In this document: positions 35,701 to 45,272 of the stretch, piece by piece | How the letters are laid out: every line of letters starts with the position of its first letter | Numbering within the stretch: the first letter of the stretch is position 1 | Source: Plumapathes pennacea | Lineage: Eukaryota; Cnidaria; Anthozoa; Antipatharia; Myriopathidae | DNA length: 64,000 nt | Reading direction: 5' to 3' | Assembly: GCA_964036295.1 (NCBI GenBank) | Contig: OZ038463.1 | Location: 10,035,274-10,099,273, forward strand | Notes under the pieces: model-generated | Told to the model about the DNA's origin: nothing | The model's database searches: none | The model's input: the letters and a program-made list of their open reading frames with translations, nothing else | Made by a program: the position numbers and the translations under genes

Positions 35701-38493
35701 ATTGCTATGCAAAGAAATCGCACGATTACTCTTGACAACATCTGAAAACCACTCTACACAATAAAAAAAGAACACTGAAAAGAGTGGTTAAAAATTATTG
35801 GGGTAAACCGCTGGATATGACAGAATCTCTCACCTTCATTGCTACAATATCGAAGATTACAGGCTGGTGGTTTTCTGAGCTTATACACAAAGAAATCCCC
35901 ACAGTTCTGGACTTCTATGTCATTCTTAAACTTGCAGCAATCTCTCCCCGACGTATAGCAGACTTGACGCGTCACAACACCTTCCGTCGCGGAGGGATGA
36001 TCACCATTTAACCAACCAGGTCTGTCTGTACCACAGCGCTTCTCAGGTACACACTTGTCGGGCATTTGTATTTCTTTCTGTTCTGAGAAGCGGTACCAGC
36101 CCGGCTGCAAACTATTGTCGCAGCTGACTTGATTTCGATCCGTATTTTTCCAACCTCTGTTGAACTCACTTAGAATCCTGTGGTATCTACAGCCATCCGC
36201 TGTAGAATAAGACCGAGAGTACACAAAATGTGATTGGTCAGTTGCAAGGTAAGCTGTAAATTAATATGCAGTATCCTTTATTTAACCACGTCTCACCCAG
36301 GAGCTAAAATAAGCTCGTTCAGTACGTCAATTGATCTACTCAGTACGTCAATATCTACGTTCTCTTATGTAATATATATTGAGGGTTTAAAAGATTTCCA
36401 AGCATGTACGCTTGCAAAATAAGATTTCCGAGCCTGTCCGGTTGCTCTTATACGTATTATTTTTCTACCTGGTGAGAGTAAGAGGAAATTATTTAAAATC
36501 CTATTAAAACTTTGATAAGCATCAAACTGTAAATATTTAGGTTAGATTTTATATAAACAATCTTGGTTAGATTTCGTATATTAATCAGTAAACATCCCAG
36601 TTGGAAAAGTTGATTACAGTCTTTACCGATCCACTAAAACGTGGATAAACGCGAAAAGTCAAAAGGTGAGTTACTTCTCATAATTTTGGGTGGGAGTGAA
36701 AGCCGACACGTTCCACTGCCTCTGTACCATGGTCTCGTGGCACGAACCTGTTTCCTTGGAAACCGATACATCATCATCGCAAAGCCGCACTTGGTAATTA
36801 AGCCAACTAATTGTACACTTCTTTATGGCACAGCAAACCGCTTACACTACAATCTTGGACGAATTGTTCAGACACAGCACTGATTCTGCAGTTCCACCCT
36901 AGTCGTGACACTTAAACTCCCCCCTCCCCCCTCCACTCAGTGTTGTTTTTGTTTCAACAGACAGGCCAGATCAATGTGCCCACAAAAATGCAGCATTGTA
37001 TCTGATGGGGAGGGACGATTTGTCGGCACGAAAATAGAAAAATGCTTCAGCGTGCCATTTGTCTCAACAGGTTTTGTCCAAGATTGTAGGTATTCCCTGT
37101 CACCAGGTTTAAAATACCTCTTATAGCGGACGATGGGATTCTTTTCACATTCTTTTTCTCGAAATGAGTACATGCTGTTAACAGCATGCAGTAACTGATT
37201 TTATATAAATACTGACATATCGGAGAAAGTATCCTCTTACAGAGGCTGTCTGTTCGGCATGAAATTAGACTGTACAGGTTGTTAATATTTAATAGTATAT
37301 TATTTAATATAGTTCTTGTACAGTTGTAAAAATATGGATTTCTGTCGTCAGATTACATCAACCCTATAAAGCGTACACCTCTCTAAGGCAACTAACAGTT
37401 AGAACTACTACTGAATGCGTCTGCCTAGTAGAGAAGTTAACTCCATTTAAAAGCCGCTTTCAAAGAAACTTACCCCGCGAATGGTCCTCGCAGAAACTAT
37501 CTACAAGTTGATCGAAGTTGATGTGTTCCCAGCTCTCACTGCCAGCATCGACCAATCGGATTCGCGCTTTTTTGCCAGTGTAGGCCGCCACGTCCCACTG
37601 TTTCTTTACCATAGTCTCGTGACACGAGCCTGTTTTCTTGGAAACGGACACACCGCCCACCAAGAGTTCTGCATAGACAACCTTAATGTTGCATCCTCCA
37701 CCAATCAGGAACGACAAAGTTTTCCCTCTGATTGTAAACTCTGGTGACGTCATTGTACCCTTAGGCTCGTCGCCTTGAATCACCCCTGGTTTTGCTTGGC
37801 GACTGGGCCTATTCTCGTAAGTCCCAATCCACCAGTCTCCAACTTGATTAGCCGGTTGACCTCGATTTCGTGCTGTCAGGTTGTCAAGAAAAGTCGGTTG
37901 GGTGTTGAAGGCTGTGCCTGTTTTGGTCCAATCAGAGACTCCGTGCTCGAAGCTAAAAACGACGCAGTCTGTGGAGGTAAGTCAGGTCATTTTCTTATTA
38001 AGCTACTTTCACATTCATCCACAGTAGCAATTACCCAATTAACTCTCTCTAAGCGGACACCTCTCTAAAGCGGACACCTCTGTAAGGCAGACACTAAATC
38101 TAGTCCCGAGGGTGTCCGCCTTAGAGAAAGTTGACTGCAGTATTTTTTATTGGCCATGTTAACAAGTGTCAGGCCATGTTAATCTCTCTGTTGAGCTTGG
38201 TTTTGTTTCTAGACAATTTCAATTTGACCAAAAAGACAGACTTTGCCACATGCAGAAAATCCTTCAGATTTATGCTCTCATCACGCACACACTGTTCGGC
38301 TTTAATCCGCAGCATGTGGTACTAGCTTCACCACCTGTCTCAGGTTTTTCACCAGAGTAAAAACATAAGAAGAAGGATCGACTCAACTAAAATATTACTT
38401 ACCGTTGTACAGGTTGTACGGCGTGCATGTCGGTAGCCACGCAAGGCATAGAAAAATGAAGACCAGCGGAAGGCAACTGGCTCTCTTCTCCAT
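32785..38493 (-). CDS. Secreted modular protein: signal peptide, four ~165-residue beta-rich units and one D8C domain
   Basis: Six exons: 38403-38493, 37474-37968, 35834-36199, 34743-35237, 33925-34419, 32785-33278; total 811 residues. Exon 1 encodes a signal peptide (MEKRASCLPLVFIFLCLAWL). The D8C exon has GWYRF, MPDKCVPEKRCGT, PGWLNG and DCCKFKNDI, as in uromodulin/GP2/OIT3-type proteins. The four repeat exons are 495, 495, 495 and 494 bases, all entered in phase 1 and, except the last, left in phase 1. Each unit runs from DCVVFSFEHGVSDWTKTGTAF through GDWWIGTYENRPS, GTMTSPEFTIRGKSLSFLIG, GGGCN and YTGKKARIRLVD to WEHINFD. This resembles the beta-sandwich found beside bacterial GH32 levanases/fructosidases, but I cannot name the family firmly. 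No GH32 catalytic domain is present. Four Cys recur in each unit. A secreted adhesive, lectin-like or immune role is inference. Confidence 0.88.
36702..36768 (-). pseudogene. Relic fragment of a fifth repeat-unit exon
   Basis: The plus strand reads GCCGACACGTTCCACTGCCT and then GGTCTCGTGGCACGAACCTG and TTTCCTTGGAAAC. This is the same as the internal part of the four repeat exons (compare 34852-34917) with a few changes. It lacks both splice sites and the rest of the exon, and lies between unit 1 and the D8C exon. It is best read as the remains of a lost or partly copied unit. Confidence 0.8.
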
Positions 38494-38597
38494 CTTGACG
38501 TCCCGAAGGAAATTTAGTGTATCTGACTCAAACTCTGGAGAAAGGAAATAGCTAGACTGAGTGCCCAGAATTAACAGATAAACAGTTAACTTTGGTT

Positions 38598-38602
38598 GAA
38601 TT

Positions 38603-38653
<51 letters not shown>

Positions 38654-38662
38654 TGTATTTAT
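38598..38662 (+). repeat. (ATTT)n microsatellite 5' of the secreted gene
   Basis: About 15 uninterrupted TTTA/ATTT units followed by two ATGT variants. It lies about 100 bases upstream of the start codon of the minus-strand secreted gene, inside its promoter or 5' UTR region. Confidence 0.95.
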
Positions 38663-38971
38663 GTATCAGGCGGTAGCTTCAGATCAGCTTTGACGAGAAA
38701 CAGCTGAATAACCAAAGGCTCGAGAGTGGCAACTGTTTCTGAAATTTTACACCAGAGTTTACTGGCATGTTTTGAATTCCAGAGGACGCCACTTCTTTTG
38801 TTTACTCGAAATTTCTATCTCATGTCCACAATTGGCGAGCATATATCGTCTGGTTCTTCAGTCTCTTTCTCCATGGGGTTTTTCATCGTTAATAGTTGTC
38901 GTTGTTAGCCCATTCGTCGTTCAAAATTCGTTCCGCATCTTTTGTCAGGCTCGTTAAAACTCCTCTGTTTT

Positions 38972-41374
38972 AAGCTCGTACAGCCGGCTCAGGCATCTTC
39001 GTTTGAAATTGGCTTCGCGTTACGTCGAGCGTTATGTTACACTGGTAACATTAAAAAAATCTATATGAAGTTTTGGGGTAGAGAAAGGTGGTTCTGCTCG
39101 CAGGGTATCGCTGGCCCGGCTCATGTGTTGGTATGTTTGCGGTGTGTGTGTGGGCTTATTTTCAGGTCTCCTCATTCCTTATATGGACAAATTTAACCGG
39201 TAACAAGCAACAAATGCTCGCGTACTCGTTAGTCATAATTACTAGCGAGACCCCCGAAAAATACGGTAATCGGATTTCTTTTTTTTTTTTTTCTAATTTT
39301 TGTTCTGTCTTCCTTTTTTCCATTTTGAATTCCATTTTGAGTCTCAAACGCAGTTTATCGCAGTTTACACCATTTTGAATTCCATTTTGAGTCTCAAACG
39401 CAGTTTACCGCAGTTTACACCATTTTGAATTCCATTTTGAGTCTCAAAGTTTACACTCTGTAGCGCATGTACCGCTCAAACATACCACTCGGTGGATCGC
39501 TGATCGATTGCGATCGACATCAAAATCTTCCCGTTTTTCGAATTTCTTGTTTTCTTTTCTCCTTTGTGAATTCCATTTCGCGCATCTAAAACGCAGTTTA
39601 CGGCGTCAAAGCACAACTTACATGTAGTGCATGTACCACTCGACCGTACTCGACTCGTCGAACCACCAATCGATCGACATCAAAATCTCCTCGTTTTCGA
39701 ACATGCGGCCATCCAGTCACCTGAAAGCTAAAATTTTCTTTCTAAACTCAAACGGAATTCTCACCTTCAGTAGTCGCGTCCTCGGCTTGGTTAAACGGCA
39801 ACGGGCAAGAGGACTTCTGGCTGGCTTGTGCCGGTGATTCAGTTCGAATTGACGTTGTGATAGATAATTATAACGAGTACGCGAGCATTTGTTGCTTACC
39901 AGAAAATATCCAATTACTGGTTTAATTTGTCCATATAGGGAATGAGGAGGCCTGGGAAAGAGCGTCACACACACACAAACCAATACCAACACATGAGCCG
40001 GGCCGTGGTATTGGACAACCATCAGAAGCTTTACCGGCGACGTGTTCAAAGATGTCGTTCAGAAACAGGATGCCCATGGCTTTGCTGGAGATGCCAGTGT
40101 TAGGGTGCACTTGCTTCATCATTATGTAGTTGGTATAGCTTTCCTTTCGCTTGCGAGACCTCTTGTCTCCACTGGCGACCTTCTTTCCACCTTTCGAAGC
40201 TACTTTGGGAGGCACGAAAAAAATATATTCAAATCGCTTCAAAAACTCGAGTGCAAAACTGAGGTACACCGCGGTTCCAAGCCTATTTACAGTAATTTCC
40301 TTTGAGGACTGAGTTAAAATGCGGATTGAAATGCAACTCAAATGATTGGCTGCTAGCTTGCATCGGTCAAAGTTCAACGTCCCCTTCGTCCAACTTTTGA
40401 AGCTTCTGGCGTTTTTGTTGCCCAGTTGTTATGAAAAACGAGCACATCAATCTGTTAATACCGTGTTGGGAACTTTGAGAACAAGGAAATAACTTGAACA
40501 GCTACAAAAATTTACAAGAAAATATATTTATTTACTTCATGTTTAGACACAATTTACAAATTGCTTATCTAAAACTTGGCTGCACCGTTTCAGTTGAGTC
40601 GAGTCACAGCTGCAAAATATTTTGCTCAAAGACAGAACTTCTAAATTGTTATGAGGCATAGAGTTATTGAGTACCGTGATGTTCAGTTAATCGACTCACA
40701 CCACTGATTACTTCAGTGAGGGGTCATTGGACAAAAAGAAAATATGTGGGACTAGGCCCTGTTCGAGGGTCGCATGTACTGAAGTGACCAGTGGTTTTGT
40801 CAATCAAGTCTCTATATGCAGAAGTTACTACCGGCTATTCGAGACTTACTATATTACTGTATACTGTATGGTGAAAATATAAATCTTCATTTTGAGGCTT
40901 TAGAATTTGTTAGCCTTTCTCTACACTAACAAGATCACCTTTACTCGAGTTTAAAATAGCTCGAAACGATACCTAAAATAGACATTTGGGAGGTTTCACT
41001 ATGTACACACACTACATTCTAGCTCAGTTATTTACATATCGCAAAACTAACAAAACTGTCCTCCTACTTTCAAAAATCATTACATAAAATACCAATAAAA
41101 TTTAAATTTATTGTAGCATAATCATATGAATTACTCAACTCAGTAAAAACAATGATTACACCACGAATGGCATGTAAAACCCGTATGGGCTGCGCTCGTC
41201 TTCTATTCCGGAATACTGAAATGGTCCAAACAGAAATTGCTTGTTTTTGCCAGGGAAAGTCTTATTCTACAGCCAAACCTGTATTAGCACTTTCACTCCC
41301 AAGAGTGATCAAGTTCAATTTTCTCCTTGAGTTCCTCACCAGAAATAAAATCATATAGTAAAGAGAACTTGGCT
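38972..41374. repeat. 2.4-kb tandem duplication, copy A
   Basis: The segment begins AAGCTCGTACAGCCGGCTCA and ends AAAGAGAACTTGGCT, and is repeated almost base for base at 41378-43786. It contains 2-3 tandem copies of a 50-bp unit (CATTTTGAATTCCATTTTGA..., about 39320-39450). It also has a pair of inverted arms (39113-39240 against 39866-40004), a broken histone H2B fragment, and about 1 kb of AT-rich non-coding sequence. No intact gene is present. Confidence 0.93.
40018..40215 (-). pseudogene. Histone H2B pseudogene fragment, copy A
   Basis: A 66-codon stretch reads [38 protein letters not shown] and [12 protein letters not shown], clearly the N-terminal half of H2B. The start codon is GTG instead of ATG. 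Residues are lost in the alpha-1 region (after SYTNY) and in alpha-2 (the usual GIMNSFVNDIF is shortened), and the C-terminal half is absent. The fragment ends about 14 bases from the right inverted arm at 39866-40004. Confidence 0.9.
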
Positions 41375-41377
41375 GTC

Positions 41378-43786
41378 AAGCTCGTACAGCCGGCTCAGGC
41401 ATCTTCGTTTGAAATTGGCTTCGCGTTACGTCGAGCGTTATGTTACACTGGTAACATTAAAAAAATCTATATGAAGTTTTGGGGGAAAGAAAGGTGGTTC
41501 TGCTCGCAGGGTATCGCTGGCCCGGCTCATGTGTGTTGGTATGTTTGCGGTGTGTGTGTGGGCTTATTTTCAGGTCTCCTCATTCCTTATATGGACAAAT
41601 TTAACCGGTAACAAGCAACAAATGCTCGCGTACTCGTTAGTCATAATTACTAGCGAGACCCCCGAAAAATACGGTAATCGGATTTCTTTTTTTTTTTTTT
41701 TTTCTAATTTTTGTTCTGTCTTCCTTTTTTCCATTTTGAATTCCATTTTGAGTCTCAAACGCAGTTTATCGCAGTTTACACCATTTTGAATTCCATTTTG
41801 AGTCTCAAACGCAGTTTACCGCAGTTTACACCATTTTGAATTCCATTTTGAGTCTCAAAGTTTACACTCTGTAGCGCATGTACCGCTCAAACATACCACT
41901 CGGTGGATCGCTGATCGATTGCGATCGACATCAAAATCTTCCCGTTTTTCGAATTTCTTGTTTTCTTTTCTCCTTTGTGAATTCCATTTCGCGCATCTAA
42001 AACGCAGTTTACGGCGTCAAAGCACAACTTACATGTAGTGCATGTACCACTCGACCGTACTCGACTCGTCGAACCACCAATCGATCGACATCAAAATCTC
42101 CTCGTTTTCGAACATGCGGCCATCCAGTCACCTGAAAGCTAAAATTTTCTTTCTAAACTCAAACGGAATTCTCACCTTCAGTAGTCGCGTCCTCGGCTTG
42201 GTTAAACGGCAACGGGCAAGAGGACTTCTGGCTGGCTTGTGCCGGTGATTCAGTTCGAATTGACGTTGTGATAGATAATTATAACGAGTACGCGAGCATT
42301 TGTTGCTTACCAGAAAATATCCAATTACTGGTTTAATTTGTCCATATAGGGAATGAGGAGGCCTGGGAAAGAGCGTCACACACACACAAACCAATACCAA
42401 CACATGAGCCGGGCCGTGGTATTGGACAACCATCAGAAGCTTTACCGGCGACGTGTTCAAAGATGTCGTTCAGAAACAGGATGCCCATGGCTTTGCTGGA
42501 GATGCCAGTGTTAGGGTGCACTTGCTTCATCATTATGTAGTTGGTATAGCTTTCCTTTCGCTTGCGAGACCTCTTGTCTCCACTGGCGACCTTCTTTCCA
42601 CCTTTCGAAGCTACTTTGGGAGGCACGAAAAAAATATATTCAAATCGCTTCAAAAACTCGAGTGCAAAACTGAGGTACACCGCGGTTCCAAGCCTATTTA
42701 CAGTAATTTCCTTTGAGGACTGAGTTAAAATGTGGATTGAAATGCAACTCAAATGATTGGCTGCTAGTTTGCATCGGTCAAAGTTCAACGTCCCCTTCGT
42801 CCAACTTTTGAAGCTTCTGGCGTTTTTGTTGCCCAGTTGTTATGAAAAACGAGCACATCAATCTGTTAATACCGTGTTGGGAACTTTGAGAACAAGGAAA
42901 TAACTTGAACAGCTACAAAAATTTACAAGAAAATATATTTATTTACTTGTTGTTTAGACACAATTTACAAATTGCTTATCTAAAACTTGGCTGCACCGTT
43001 TCAGTTGAGTCGAGTCACAGCTGCAAAATATTTTGCTCAAAGACAGAACTTCTAAATTGTTATGAGGCATTGAGGTATTGAGTACCGTGCTGTTCAGTTA
43101 ATCGACTCACACCACTGATTACTTCAGTGAGGGGTCATTGGACAAAAAGAAAATATGTGGGACTAGGCCCTGTTCGAGGGTTGCATGTACTGAAGTGACC
43201 AGTGGTTTCGTCAATCAAGTCTCTATATGCAGACGTTACTACCGGCTATTCGAGACTTACTATATTACTGTATACTGTATGGTGAAAATATAAATCTTCA
43301 TTTTGAGGCTTTAGAATTTGTTAGCCTTTCTCTACACTAACAAGATCACCTTTACTCGAGTTTAAAATATAGCTCGAAACAATACCTAAAATAGACATTT
43401 GGGAGGTTTCACTTTGTACACACACTACATTCTAGCTCAGTATTTACATATCGCAAAACTAACAAAACTGTCCTCCTACTTTCAAAAGTCATTACATAAA
43501 ATACCAATAAAATTTAAATTTATTGTAGCATAATCATATGAATTACTCGACTCAGTAAAAACAATGATTACACCACGAATGACATGTAAAACCCGTATGG
43601 GCTGCGCTCGTCTTCTATTCCGGAATACTGAAATGACCCCAACAGAAATTGCTTGTTTTTCCAAGGGAAAGTCTTATTCTACAGCCAAACCTGTATTAAC
43701 ACTTTCACTCCCAAGAGTGATCAAGTTCAATTTTCTCCTTGAGTTCCTCACCAGAAATAAAATCATATAGTAAAGAGAACTTGGCT
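41378..43786. repeat. 2.4-kb tandem duplication, copy B
   Basis: It is head to tail with copy A, with three bases (GTC) at the junction. Differences are few single-base changes and small length changes in a T run and a GT run, so the duplication is recent or still being homogenised. All internal parts of copy A are present. Confidence 0.93.
42429..42626 (-). pseudogene. Histone H2B pseudogene fragment, copy B
   Basis: It has the same defects as the copy at 40018-40215 (GTG start, small deletions, missing C-terminal half), so it was already a pseudogene when the 2.4-kb segment was duplicated. Confidence 0.9.
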
Positions 43787-44091
43787 TTTGATACCTTGCT
43801 CAGATGATAGCCGATTAAACTATCAACTCTCACTACATCACTCATAAAATCTCCTCTTAAAAGGTTGGGAGAATCTGCATTTTGAATATGGGAGTGACTT
43901 AATACAGGTTCGACTTTAGTTATATATTGTTTTCATCAGTAACTAAATCCAGGGATTGCAAAGCAGTTACCCATAAACCAAAAGATTAACCTGCGAGTAT
44001 ACGTGTGTTCCAATTCGGTCCAAAACAATCGCGCCATGTGGGGCGGGGTGGTATCCTTTCCTTTCCTTTCCTTTCACGCCAAAGGATATAT

Positions 44092-44246
44092 AAACAATAA
44101 ACTGCTTTTGGCGAGGAAATATGCACGAATAATTGTCCGAGGATATTATCTGTTCCGAGAAGCGAACAGTTGCTTCGAGGAACAGATAATGTCCAAGGAC
44201 AATTATCCGTGCATATTTCCGAAGCCAAAAGTAGTTTATTGTCTTT
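44092..44246. repeat. Large imperfect foldback palindrome
   Basis: The left arm AAACAATAAACTGCTTTTGG... (about 44092-44166) is inverted on the right as ...CCAAAAGTAGTTTATTG (about 44171-44246), with pairing interrupted by scattered mismatches. The centre reads CGAGAAGCGAACAGTTGCTTCG. A (CTTTC)n run lies just before it. A foldback MITE is the likely origin. Confidence 0.75.
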
Positions 44247-44448
44247 ATTATCCTTCAACTATTTCCTCTCGCGGCGCAAATAATGGCGCAAGGACTGTCA
44301 AGCTCTTTGGTGCTTTCTGCTTTTTCGACAAATGAATTAATGTCCTCCGCGGTAGTCATCTCGTAATGGTTTTTTGTGATTAATATATAAAACTGTGTTC
44401 GGATATTGTCCATAAACAGCGATAGTTCGCCAGGCGGGGCTTATTCGC

Positions 44449-44480
44449 TGATAACGTCCGCTCGTGAGCGGACGTTATTC
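44449..44480. repeat. Short perfect hairpin
   Basis: ATAACGTCCGCTC at 44451-44463 pairs exactly with GAGCGGACGTTAT at 44466-44478 across a two-base centre. It is isolated in non-coding sequence. It could be the tip of a decayed palindromic element. Confidence 0.7.
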
Positions 44481-45272
44481 GGTCACGTGTCACGATTCCA
44501 CAATCACGCGCGAGAGGAAATATTTGATGGGGCATAATTTCAGCTAACCTTCTTGTGAGAACTAGCTGCTAGTCGGTGTCGGCGTAGAGTAAAAAGTAAA
44601 ATGCATGTGTAAAGAAGGAAACTAAAGTTGCTCTGGATAACCTCAGCGCCGTGGGTGAAATAGCAACTAACTGTCCAGCACGTGCAGGCTGCAGATCTTC
44701 AGCCCGTCGGTTCCTTTCGCAGTCTTCTAACAGTACTCCAGTGAGTTAACCCTCTGATAAATATGCGTCTGAAAAATGAATACAACTCTCGCAATGAACA
44801 CCGATCAACAAGAACGTGTACATAGCGCTATTGGAGCGCTGTATTCTTTTTGATACTCATTTTTAATGTCAGAACCCTTCTGTTTCAGCTGTCACATCCT
44901 CAAAGACCAAACGGCAGATATTTATGAAATTTATAAAATATACTAAAGTTACGATGTCCTCATGACGAAGGCTAGGCTCCAATTAATTAGGTGCGCCCTG
45001 CTCACATTGAGGGTGGTCATGGCCACTGAGAGATTTCTTTGTCGGTCCTCAGGGTTGTTTTTCAATCCAGATTGCCTATTTACGTGACCACGCGAGACGC
45101 GAGACGCGAGATTGTAGCTCACTGACAGTACACGAGGCTGAAGTAATTTGAGCCAAATTCAACTTGGGAGGGGGGGGTTTGGAAGTGAGGCGAGGAAAGT
45201 TATCACCGCTGAGAAACCTATCAGTGGGCGCACTTTCACCGGAAGCAGCGGAACGCGATTACCAATACTCAC

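Larger units (their letters stand above)
43787..45272. other. Non-coding interval with palindromes between the duplication and the CAP-Gly exons
   Basis: Apart from the two palindromes listed separately I see no gene. The minus-strand frame stays open for 37 codons past the donor at 45267-45272 and then meets a stop near 45160, so the last CAP-Gly exon might simply read through to that stop. Confidence 0.4.

Noticed and set aside
39320..39450. CRISPR-like array
   Set aside because: The 50-bp units are directly adjacent with no unique spacers and are AT-rich; this is an ordinary minisatellite in animal DNA.
40042..40305. 87-codon plus-strand frame in the 2.4-kb duplication (also 42453-42716)
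   Set aside because: It is the complement of the broken H2B fragment on the minus strand.
41152..41358. 68-codon frame repeated at 43564-43770
   Set aside because: The two copies match only because of the tandem duplication; changes between them fall at all codon positions and there is no recognisable domain.
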